Source: Synanceia verrucosa (Eukaryota; Chordata; Actinopteri; Perciformes; Synanceiidae). Taken from it: 64,000 nt of DNA. This document shows positions 53,409-64,000 of the stretch, piece by piece; position 1 is the first letter of the stretch; each line of letters starts with the position of its first letter. The translations under genes and the position numbers were made by a program. Location of the stretch: contig CM056561.1 of the NCBI GenBank assembly GCA_029721515.1, positions 3,434,001 through 3,498,000 of the forward strand, given 5' to 3'. Under the pieces are notes generated by a model. That model did no database searches, was not told where the DNA came from, and was given only the letters and a program-made list of their open reading frames with translations.

Positions 53409-56400
53409 CTGTTGGGAGCAAGTAAAAAAAAAAAAATTAATCTAATTTCTCATTAGCCTGTCAAAGATTGCAACTGACCTGCAAATGATTATTGCCATGC
53501 TGTAAATTGCTTCAATTTCTAAATTAAAACGTTTAATCATATTGATTAAGGAATGAAATTAAAACTGTGAGAAGTATGAATCACCAGAGCGACTATGAAC
53601 TGCAGTGACAGTTTGAGGAGACGAATATAGCAGAGAGGGAGAGATGGTGGTATTTATGTGCTCTAAAAGCACTTGATGATTGTGTCAGAGTTGTTGTTCA
53701 CACAACAGGACGAGCAGCAGATGAGCGAGTTCACGTGAAAAACATCCTAAAAAAAGAGTTTTCCTTGCAGCAGTGTTCTCACAGGGTAAATCTCATAGAT
53801 GGGTGGCGTGACGTTTGTTTTTGACCTGTGCTCCCATTAGATGATAGGACTCAAACAGAACACACGCTTACACATCAGATGCAAGACACACTCAGAAACA
53901 CACAAACCACAGGCAGGCTGTTTTTCCTGCCTCTTCAGAGTAGAGCTGAGGATAATGGGACAGATTAGTGTGAGCGGCTGATGCCTGGCGGCCCTTTCTC
54001 TGGGAGCCCAGCAGACGAGGATGCTGGCTCTCAGCGGCCCTCGCCAATTACAGCATCCACTCAGGCAGGCCGGGCCTAATGAAGAGTCCGGAGCATGGGA
54101 GAGGAGGCGGGCAGCCAGGGATCGATCCCCAGCCTGGAGAGGGCACAGATGGGGGCAGACCATGGGAAAGCCTGGGGACTGAGGGGCCGCATCGCTTTCT
54201 TCCATCATACGTAGGTCGCCCTCTGGGAGAACGACTACATCTTAACCTGTGATCCCCGTTTGACCTCTCAACATCATTACACTCCTTTTCACATGTTGCA
54301 AATTGTCCTCTGGTGTGTCTCCAGCTTTGTTATGTCAAACTAAGCTTCAGGGAAATTAAGTTTTTCAAGCCTGACGTTTCTTTAGAATAAAGGGTGGTGT
54401 CCATCTGTGAGGTTTAATGAGCTCTACTCCATGAATGACAGCTTGTCCATAAGCTGTTTTTCTTTTAAGCATACACCAGAGTGTAGTATCTGTATGGACA
54501 AAGCTGGAGCTCCTTTTAAAACTTTCTATTTGCCACACTAGCGTCTAAATGATCTGTTGGTTCAGACTGAAACATCTCAACACCTGCTAGATGGAAACTA
54601 GTTAGTTAGTCTACAGTAGAAGAAGTGGAGCTAGTCACCATGAGGTCCTCCATTGATTTGGGTGGAACTAAGTACAAAGGAACCAGAAATATTATAATTA
54701 ACTATCATAAACTGAACTGTTGCTTTGGCTGCCATATTCCTTTATTAAAACTAACATTGTGTTGTTTTAAAAGCAATACAATTCTGCAAATCCATTTTCA
54801 CTGGATTAAACTGATTTAGGTGTATAGTTTTTTTAAACAATTTAGATGCCAGTGATGTGATAAAAATTCTGGTTAACAGGATGGCTCTTTTGGTTTTGTT
54901 GTTTTAACAGGATTTGTTCATAAGAAAAAGTTAAAGTACCACCTTCCTTATCCTTCAGATGTGTCCATGGTGACAGTTTATTTAATACTCTGTGAGCACT
55001 TCAGTGACCTGAGTGGAAAATAAAAAATAAACAGCATTTCTGGGCACAGTTTTCACTTTTTTGTAAGAATATCCACACTCACTCGCTCTGTATTCTCATC
55101 AGGCCCACTGCCACTCAGTCTTTGATAAGGTCAGGACCCTCCGCCTCCCACTCAGTGTTTCTGCATCTCCATGGTGACCAGCATGCTAATTGAGTTTAAT
55201 GGCATTTCTAGTTCTGGATTAGCATTCAGAGCGAAGTGCTAGCCGACAGGGCTGGTTAGCTAATGCTAACACTGGATCCAGATATTTCTGTTGGATACCA
55301 TAGCACCAGAAACTGGATGGTAATTGATTATTGCCAAAATTACATCCAGGAACACCTGTTACCATGGCAATTAAAGGTCTATTGAGAGTGACTGACTGCT
55401 CTGAACACTGCTTCAGAGAGTTTTAGCTCTGTCTGTCGGTCAAAGCTATCTCAAGAACTATCCAAAAGACTGCCATGAACTTTTGTTGACAAAAATGTTG
55501 AATGGACTGGCAAACAATTTGGTTCCAGTATTCATGTTTCCAAACCAGGGTCATAAAGACGTTGGTGGCTCCCTGACTGTCACAAGGTCAGCTTATCAAC
55601 TACTGTGGTTTATTAACAAATACCTCCCTAACTTGGTTGCACGAGTCACCCTCTGTGGGAATTTCTGCTCCAGCTCTGGAAAAATAATGCAAAATATTTA
55701 ACGCACAGCTTAATTTACAGTGATGCCAATTTGAATAGAAAATGAATGCCATTTGAAGCATCAGGAGTTAGATGAAGTGTCAGCCTTGTGAGATATTTTG
55801 AGAAACGCTGTGAACATGAGGCCTAATTGCTTTTCTTTGAACCTGATTTAAAGCCATGGGCTCTTACAGGCGTCTTCATCATCGGGGAATAGTGTGATAG
55901 CTGTGATACAAATACTTCACAATACGGCATGAGTCAGAGTATGACTTATATTAAACCTGAAGTTCGACAAGAGGGAGATCCACTAATGAGTCCCCTATAG
56001 CCCCTGAGGAATCTCCAGTTACATGAGATATCCAGGAATGATTGACTGAAACAGTCACTTTCAACGTATACGCTAATGTATGAGTGAGGAAGCTGCTGTG
56101 CCGGATCTCCCTTTAAAAGCTGCCGAACATGTTTGCTTCTTTGTTGATGGTTTTTCTATGTTTCATTGTTGTTTTAACTGGTTTAAATGGGCTTTTAAAC
56201 TCCACTTGCTGGTGTGGGTTACAATAAGCAGCAACATGTCTTATTGATCTGAGATAATGTAGTGAGAGACACTGTGGAAGGACACAAGTGATCCATATGG
56301 CATCAGGCCGATATAATGAACTTGTGTGTCGATGCAAATGGACGATTCCAAGCTGAGTAACACCCTAATTGTTGCCGAGGTGTGGTCAAATTGTTGCCTG

Positions 56401-58615
56401 GCACTTGTATGGATCATCTAATCAATGGAGAGAAGTAAAGAAACACATCAACATTTACAACCATAAAAAATAAAGTATATGAGAGAGAAAGTAGATTAAT
56501 TAGGGACTCACTGCATGCCCCAGATGGCTGTTCAGATTTACCTTCTACTTTTAATGAGTTTTATTTTTTTGTCTCATCTAATCTGACAACAAATCCAGTG
56601 CAGGGTGAGCTCCTCATTAGCACATATGAAAGCACAGATCAGCATAGAGTTAAACTGTATTTGGGGGAACGTCACTGAAGTGCTCTGTAAGCCTTAGTCA
56701 AGGATTAAGCATTAAAATAGTCATTCCTGGAATCTAAATTGGCAGAAATTTGCAGAAAAGCAAACGTTATATTACTCATTTGAAATGCCTGTTAGAACAG
56801 CCAGGTTTTATCTAAAGTACGATGTGAAGCAAAGAGCTTCTCAACCGTGCTATCTGCACAAAAATTAAGTGAAATATCAGACAGATTTAGTTACCGTTGG
56901 ACCAGCCAGATGATGCACCGAACTCTTTAACCCTGATACCGACAGCGACACCTTTGCTTCAGGTATCAGGTGATACACAGTACCACCCCAATAGCAGATT
57001 TAAACCCTAACTTTGTGAAACAAAATGTAACACATAAAGACCTGCTGCAGAAATACATTTACGACTTCATTATTTCTTGATAAAATAATAAATGACACAC
57101 AATAAATCTCCAAATTAAGAGGAATTACAGCTGAAGAAAAGAAATTTTAGTGCAGCCATTTGTGTCAGTATCACTTAAATATCCAGTCCATTATCATGCA
57201 TCCTTGAACCATGCAGCCAAAATCAGAAAGCAAATACGCTTATTTATTTTGCCTTTTCCTTGAAAACAAACCTCCTTTGCATTGTTCCACCCCCCTCAAA
57301 AAAAATTGCTGGTGATTTATCTTATCTGAATCATACACTGATAACATTAAATGTTAAAGTATCAGTCACAGAAGGAGGATGATAAATGCCTTATGTCCCC
57401 TTTGCGCCTGCAGTGACACACTGAGATTTACCCTCCTTTTTACGTCATGCTAACAGGATCTTTCACTTTAAAATTCAGCCATCCTCTCCTGTCTTATTAA
57501 AGCTCACAGCTGAAGTCTTGCAAGTTCTTTTAGGCCATAATGGTGAAAGCAATTAAAAGCCACATTCTGAGCAGAGGATGTGGGGGATCTCCTTTCTGAG
57601 CACACATCAACACCTTTACTGTAATATTCACCGTAACTTACACACCACTAGTATTTCTACCTCTTCAAGGTGAGCACACGAACAACAATATGATGCAAAT
57701 GTATATTCAAAGGATTAAAAAATGTATATGCATGCATAAACAGAGGTTGTAATGTCGCTGTGTAAGTGATGCAGCTGGTGTCTGGCTGTAGATGAATCAC
57801 TAAAAAATAAAGCTTCTCAGGATGTGAATATTTTCTCCAGGAATCACATTTTTCATGATTTATTCAGAGGCAATTCATCAGGATGCTCGATCTCCCTGAC
57901 TTTGTCTTTATATGCAGAACTTAATCAGTTCAGGGACTTCTAAATTGAGCGCACACACAGAAGTGCTAAAAGAAGCCATCTACAACCAATACATGTAGCC
58001 TATGGGTCTGTACACACATAAACAATAGCTAACACACGTGACAGCTCTGACCTTCCCAGTGACAGCAGCCTAACACCTGCTCCATTCACGACCTTATTTA
58101 ATTAAGAGGTTCCACCAGTCAGCAATTAGGCTTCACTATGTGCTTACACGTGTGTTTTAACGCCTTAGTTTTAGATGTAGTCGGCTGATAGACGGCACTC
58201 CTTAGAAACCTCTGAGCAGAGCAGCACCAGCAGGTTTCATTTCCGGTCTGTGGCATTAAAGAGATGATGCTTTGCATCATGAACACTTTTACAGCCCCTC
58301 AGCAGCACATTCACCACATTCAAATGCTTTTGCTGTCATGAGCTGAAAAAGGCTGAACGAAGCTCAAAGTTAGAAGTGTAGCTGAACCTTTGGTGCATTT
58401 CAGGAGTGACATCAATCATCACCTCAGAGCAGAGAGGACACGACTCTTCACCCTTTCTTCCTTTAAATGCACATGGGTTATGAATTAAGCAGTCCTCTAC
58501 TGGCGGCCTGTCAGTGCAATGTCACTGCAACTATTAGATGGATTGCTGATATTAATGCAGTCGTCATCTTTTCTGCTTTTCCATTACAAGGTGAAACATC
58601 TAGATTCATCCAAAA

Positions 58616-58960
58616 CCAGACACTGTATATAAGAAGTGTACATAGATACCATGACGTCACTCACTGGTTTGTGGACTGCTGTTTTGAAGCTTCAAGTTCA
58701 GCATCTTGGCCGTCGCCATGTTGGGAATTTGCAACCAGAAGTGACACAAGAGGGTAGCTAAAACATTTTTAGAATAATTTACTAAATGAACATCATGCTG
58801 GATTGAAGAAGACTAATAACTAAAGACTGAGGCCATAAACTCATTTTACAATGTTTACAGAGAGAATAAATTAAAAGAGAAGTAGGATCATTTTCTACTA
58901 GACTGATATAAAACCAGAGGAGTCGCCCCCTGCTGGCTGTTAAAAAGAATGCACCTTTAA
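58616..58960 (+). repeat. fish dispersed retroposon-like repeat, copy 2
   Basis: The same family as 24297-24745 in the same orientation. Its end reads GAGTCGCCCCCTGCTGGCTG and then TTAAAAAGAATGCA, a tail widespread in percomorph genomes as I recall. It contains a perfect CRE (TGACGTCA near 58652-58659). An internal deletion relative to copy 1 is evident. Confidence 0.7.
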
Positions 58961-60390
58961 GGCATTTCTCACTGATAAATATCTGCAAAACGAATGACAA
59001 TCCAATAAGACAAACCCATAATTTCCACTGAATGTGGAATGACGCCGACGTGCCAAAGCCTGCTGAATCCAGTGTAAATTAGGAGTGAGTTGTACTTTGT
59101 GTTTTGCACCAATAATAATTCTGTATTTATTTTAAGTAGTTTTCTTTCGTTGCTTTGATTGCACATGTTGTTTATTTCCCTCCAAAACCAGAAAGCTGTC
59201 ATGAGGTGTCGTGGTGACCTTTGCTGCATTTAATCTCCTCTCTCTTTCCTCTACTTCGTAAAGTAATAAATGCCAAAATAGTTGTCTTCTGTAGACGATG
59301 GGAGGAAACGAGTAAAAGATAAATAAAAGTAAATGCCCACTTAGTTTCTTCCTAGAGACCTGGGTAACTGTAATTGCATGAATACAGAGAAGTGCAGCAG
59401 GCCAGAGGGACTTTTAACTTTGGTTAAGATGCACATTTAGACAGGAACGAAAATCCTCACAAGTGAGTAAAACACGTATCATCTTTTTTGCAAATCAGAA
59501 GTTAAATCAGCTTATTAAAGCGTACGTTTCAGACATTTCCTTGGCACAAAATTGTGACAATACATTTTTAAGGTAGTACAGTACATGTAATTGGAGTATA
59601 TCTCTCTCCCCCTGTTGCACACACACACAAAGCTGTGCAACAAAATGAGCAATCTTGTTATCATTCTCCAGCTCTATTCATTTATTCATGAAGTGGCTGC
59701 TTAAGGGAGCTCGGGGACAACCACTGGTTCATCAGTGATGAATCCTTTAATTGAGAAAAACCCTGCTGAGACCAGCGGACGGAGTGAGACAGCAGGTGAC
59801 GTTACAGAGGGTCATTTCTGATTATAAAAGACTCAGCAAGTGGTGAGGAGTTAGATGAGAAGAAGAGATGGGATGGGAGCGCACTGAGGGGTTTAAAGTG
59901 GCAGGTTTATTGTTAAATGTTCACAGTTTGGGAGGCGTTGGCTTGGAGCTATCGCTCAGGAGTGATTTTTTACTGTCATAGCAGGCAGATGTGTACATCT
60001 GGAACATGAATGAATGTTGCTCATCGGTGCATGAAGCCAAAATGACTCAGCTGCAGAGTGAAAATGTTACCCAGATCTTCTGACCAGCTTCCACTTCCAC
60101 CGGTGTTTCCTGTAGCTCCTCCTCCCAACCCTCGGTCCAGCCTCTCTCTGGGGTTCAGTCACATGAACGGAGGAAGGTGAACTACTCAGCTATTAGTGCA
60201 ATTTACAATTTTTATGACTTAATAATTTAAATGAGGGTTATCCAAGCGATCACACTGAGAAGTTTATTTGACTCACTGAGTGTCAGTCGTTTTATAAAAT
60301 GAAAGTGTCTTGTTCCAGCGTTTTTGCCCATTTTTAATCATATTTGAAGACCCACAGAATATTTAGTACTATGTCTCTGAAAACACCGAA

Positions 60391-60682
60391 TAGCTCAAAT
60401 GAAAGAAGAGACTCTCTATTTCATCATGAAAAAAATGTTTGTTTTTACCTTGTTCCATTCTTGTTTTATCAGAGGTAGAGTAGAGGACACTTTCACCAAA
60501 AACATCCATTTTGCTCTCTAATAAGGGTTGTCTCCACTTCCTGCCGTCCGTCTCTTTATGCTCTGACTACATCTCCCAGAAGCCCCAAAATTACTCACAG
60601 GCTGCGGGAGACCGCGATCAGCGACTCGCTGCTAAAAAAAACACTTTGACGTCAAAATATGTCAATGGCACTCAAAGAGTTA
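60391..60682 (+). repeat. unclassified dispersed repeat, copy 1
   Basis: Nearly identical to 62680-62989 in the same orientation. It opens AGCTCAAATGAAAGAAGAG and closes CACTCAAAGAGTTAA, with shared inner phrases ATCATGAAAAAAATGTTTGT and CAGAAGCCCCAAAATTACTC. No terminal inverted repeats or coding capacity. Confidence 0.75.
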
Positions 60683-62186
60683 AGCTGTCTCTTTTCAAAT
60701 GTAGCTCCATGAAAGCATTTCTGTCAATGGACAAGAATCAACGGTTTTAACCCTCTGACACTGTTTGGCTGTTACGAAAATTAGCCTCAAAGCCTGACGC
60801 ACTTCCTCTGACCTTGATCTGGAAAAACAAGAGCAGCCATTTGTAACTTCCTTTTAAAACAGGGACTTATTTCTTAGACAGTCTTATATTCTGCACATTC
60901 CCGATTCATCTTCTCATATTCCTCAGCACATTCTTGCATTTGAATATAAGACACTTTATAATGAACAATGAAAAAAAAGACCTTTCCTAGAAGTTGGTGC
61001 ATGCGAGAGAAACAGGTATTATTTGTGTGGAGAGAAGAAGAAGGTGTGACTCCCATCTCACTCGGCTGATTACAGATGGAGAGGACTCTGTGGAGTTCTG
61101 CAGTAAGTTCCTGCTGCCTCAGTGTTGAGTGTGCCTGATGCTCTCTCCTGTCTATTACAGCCCACAGCGCTGCAGCCATCACACACACACCAACAAGCCC
61201 TCTGCTATCTTTGTCTCCTTAATTCTCTCCTGCAGATGTCTGTTTCCACCAAACAATACACGATCCTGCTCAGCCTTCTTCTTTCCCCTCTGTATTTTAT
61301 GCAAAGCAAAATGTGGGTGGCAATCGCTGCCAGCAGATCCTGCTAATTAATAGTTATATGTACGCCTAACCTACACTCCCGACCCTCAAATTACCGCTCA
61401 TGTATAGGAAAACTTTAAGCTGAGCTCAACAACAATGTCACATACATCAATTAAACTCATAATCACAGGTTTATGGGTGATTACTGCTGTGTGTGTGTGT
61501 TACAAAACACGACCTCCTCCTACATCCTGTGTAAGAAGTTAATTAAAGTCACATTTCCATCCGCGGTGAAGACTGTTAATAAGAGCCGTATACACACTCA
61601 CAAGCACACATACATGAATCGATTACATACGTCACTGTCTTATCATTTAATTCGTTTCAGATTCTTGGGATTTTTAAATTTCCTAGAAGTATAACAACCA
61701 GTTTATCATCCCAAACACATTATTTCCTCTATCTCTTCTCAATCACACACATCATTTGTAGTCTGAGAGAGAAACTGGACTCACATACAAGATAAAGAAG
61801 CGTGCTTTGCATCTACGCTATCTATCTATCTAAGATAATCCATCTGAAATATTTCAGCGGACAGCAGGGAGGCTCACAATCAAGATCTGTCTTATTCTGC
61901 TCGTGGTTATGGCGAGCATCCCGAGCTGCTCGTGTAAAACACTGCAAACAACAGACCTGGGTCTGATCGAGCAGCTGTGCCTAAAATTAAAAATACATCA
62001 ACCTACGTATAGCAAAAGAAAATGTGTATGTTTTACACAAAAGATGAAACAGCAGCAGATAAGAACCAACCCACATTTACACCACAGAACAATAATGATG
62101 AGGCCAGAATCTTTATGCTCTGAGTTTACATGAAGTGGCGAAAACACAAACTTTCCCAGCATTAGTCTCCACGTCACCCACTGTAC

Positions 62187-62322
62187 CTATTTGTGGAGGC
62201 AAAACACGGGGTGCTGATGGTGTGCGAGCTGTTCATTGGGAGGTTAAGGGTGTCTTTAGAGGATCCATTTGGGGCTGGTGAGTCAGCATCACTGTCAGCC
62301 TCTTTGTTTCTCAGGCGCCCGG
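62187..62322 (-). other. orphan exon-like segment (RLRNKEADSDADSPAPNG...)
   Basis: A minus-strand acceptor CTGTCCTGCCAG precedes 136 nt with an open frame, GRLRNKEADSDADSPAPNG then SSKDTLNLPMNSSHTISTP, ending at AATAG|GTACAG. Composition is strikingly coding-like (acidic and Ser/Asn-rich, few hydrophobics, balanced codons) for a region otherwise full of stops. No family is recognised. It may be an internal exon of a minus-strand gene continuing beyond the right edge, or chance. Confidence 0.3.
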
Positions 62323-62679
62323 CTGGCAGGACAGCAGGACAGTGACGAGGCGTCTGACACGTGGTCGACATGAGGCCAAGAAATCTGGACCTTTCCTCTC
62401 TGTTAGACCAGCACACTACAGAGGATACTGCTTGTTTTTACATGTCAGGGTCATGGCAGACATTTTCCAAGATACTCATGTAATTAAGTCACACTTCTAT
62501 ATGTATGTTTACTATCATAAAATGACCAAGATATGTCACAGAGAGGCTAAACTAAAATACTGGATCCTCAGACAACAGTGCTACAGCCAGTATGTTCTCC
62601 TCTGATGTTTCCATCACGGTCTACAGCGTCTGTTTTAGTTTAGACCAGTTTGAAACTAAACAAGTAAGTTAACTTATTT

Positions 62680-62989
62680 AGCTCAAATGAAAGAAGAGAC
62701 TCTCTATTTCATCATGAAAAAAATGTTTGTTTTTATCTTGTTCCATTCTTGTTTTATCAGAGGTAGAGTGGAGGACACTTTCACCAAAATCACCACTTTT
62801 TTTGCTCTCTTATCTCGATCGTCTCCACTTCCTGTTTTGATCTCTATGGTGTATACCGTCTCTTTATGCTTCGACTACAAATCCCAGAAGCCCCAAAATT
62901 ACTCACAGGCTGTGAGACCACGATTGGCGACCCGCTGCCAAAAAACCACTTTGACGTATTATTGCATCAATTGCACTCAAAGAGTTAAC
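62680..62989 (+). repeat. unclassified dispersed repeat, copy 2
   Basis: Second copy of the 60391-60682 unit, about 2.3 kb away. It differs by small insertions (for example a longer T tract near 62797) and point changes in the CG-rich part, consistent with CpG decay. Confidence 0.75.
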
Positions 62990-64000
62990 AAACAGCCTCA
63001 GCTTGTCTCTCTGTGGTAAAACTGGCTATGAAGGACTGAGCATATTTGAGCCACACAGTTGGAGAAATGATAAAGACAGCAGCCATGCTTTCTCACACTA
63101 ACTGCTCCGATGAGCCTCAGCTCCACAGTTTTCAATTTGGACTGCAGCGCCCAGCTTAAAACGCTGGCTCTCAGTGTGACTTATGCTCCTTTAAAGTGAC
63201 TAAAAGTTATGAGAAAAGACTATTCTCTATTTCTCTCATGCACTGAATATAATGACAAACCTTCATCTATCGCCTCAACTCTCCATCAGAGCTGAGAATC
63301 AGAGGGTGAGCAGAGCATGAAAGACGAGGAAGCCTCCGTTCTTTGAGCGCTGGACTCGATCACAAAGCCATTTATCTGTGAAAGCCTCAGTCACAAAAGC
63401 TGCAGAGTACCAACTGTCCTTAACTTTACATTCAACACGCCTATTCACCTCAATACATCAACAAAAAGGAGACCCCTACAGTTTGGAAGCAGGAGGAAAA
63501 AGTGAAGAAGGAGGCAAAACATGGGAGGAATACTAAAGGTCACTTTGACAGAATCAGGATTTATCTTTAATGTGACATTTGAACTTTTTCCCCTCATGGG
63601 AGTGACTGCATCATGCATAGACAGGGGGAATAGGTCAGCCACAAGTAAACAAGACACCACAGAGACAATTGATTTGGAGCATCAGTTTGAGGCAACAGAT
63701 TGATCCTCGTGTTATTTAGCATCTGCATTTTACAAAAAATAAAAATCCTGTTCCTAACATCAATCTCATGAAACAGTGTGGCTCTTCTCTGTGGATGTGA
63801 ACAATAAAGAAGCCACCCACGCTACAATCACCACACCATTATGCTCCTTTAAGTGAAATCAGCTCACTTTCTGTGCAGCTCACTGGTTTTTCAGGAGCGA
63901 CAAAAGACCTAAGTACAACAATTCAGTTGGCTCAAATGAGATGAGATCCCATCTGTCCTACCTTTGTCAGTCATTCAATTACACACACACTCTGAATTAA
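62990..64000. other. right-edge stretch without recognised gene
   Basis: About 1 kb of mixed sequence. Two short open frames near 63445-63703 lie opposite each other and have no recognised motif. Confidence 0.5.

Larger units (their letters stand above)
53409..62186. other. gene-poor intergenic region
   Basis: No coding gene is supported. It holds a GC-rich block (53940-54200), a near-perfect X-box (GTTACCATGGCAAT at 55358-55371) in a block with homeodomain-like AATTGATTA strings, a dispersed repeat (58616-58960) and one member of a direct repeat pair (60391-60682). The rest is AT-rich single-copy-looking sequence. Confidence 0.55.

Noticed and set aside
60874..61188. Minus-strand frame ending in MQECAEEYEKMNRECAEYK as a coiled-coil exon
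   Set aside because: No acceptor/donor pair frames the helical part and no homologue is recalled; probably chance.

Overview
This window is vertebrate nuclear DNA, almost certainly from a ray-finned (percomorph-like) fish. Genes are split by long introns with GT..AG borders, coding density is very low, CA/GT and TA microsatellites abound, and Tc1-type transposons and MITE-like repeats are scattered throughout. All assignments come from reading the sequence and from remembered family sequences. No database search was run.

Two genes are well supported, both on the minus strand. Positions 1-6955 hold the 5' part of plxnd1 (plexin-D1, a semaphorin/SEMA3E receptor): a 1.2-kb first exon with signal peptide and most of the sema domain, a 177-nt exon 2, and the start of exon 3, which runs off the left edge. 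Positions 10594-47590 hold tmcc1 (transmembrane and coiled-coil domain family 1, an ER membrane protein). Its four shared 3' exons lie at 10594-10860, 12113-12248, 13810-14501 and 14648-14905. A long N-terminal coding exon lies at 36159-36833, and two probable untranslated exons lie at 46344-46416 and about 47481-47590, beside a CRE-containing promoter. The order and strand PLXND1-TMCC1 match the human chromosome 3q arrangement.

The main discovery is that tmcc1 carries at least four additional short candidate first exons, at about 34.03, 20.84, 16.63 and 15.98 kb. Each starts with ATG and ends in frame 0 at a consensus GTAAGT or GTGAGT donor. All can therefore join the shared exon at 14905, which begins in frame 0. 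This would give one long product (about 675 aa) and several short ones (about 463-475 aa) that differ only at the N-terminus. Three RFX/X-box-like sites cluster just upstream of the 34.03-kb exon, and an NRF1-like site sits at the 20.84-kb exon.

The rest of the window is intronic or intergenic. At 47.7-50.7 kb two decayed Tc1-like elements lie in opposite orientation inside TA microsatellites, forming inverted arms of about 1.24 kb. From 50.7 kb to the right edge there is no recognisable gene. Two exon-like segments on the minus strand (53338-53408 and 62187-62322) have good splice borders but could not be assigned. Other notable non-coding signals are nuclear-receptor-type motifs at 8.78, 33.06 and 39.53 kb, and several multi-copy repeats.
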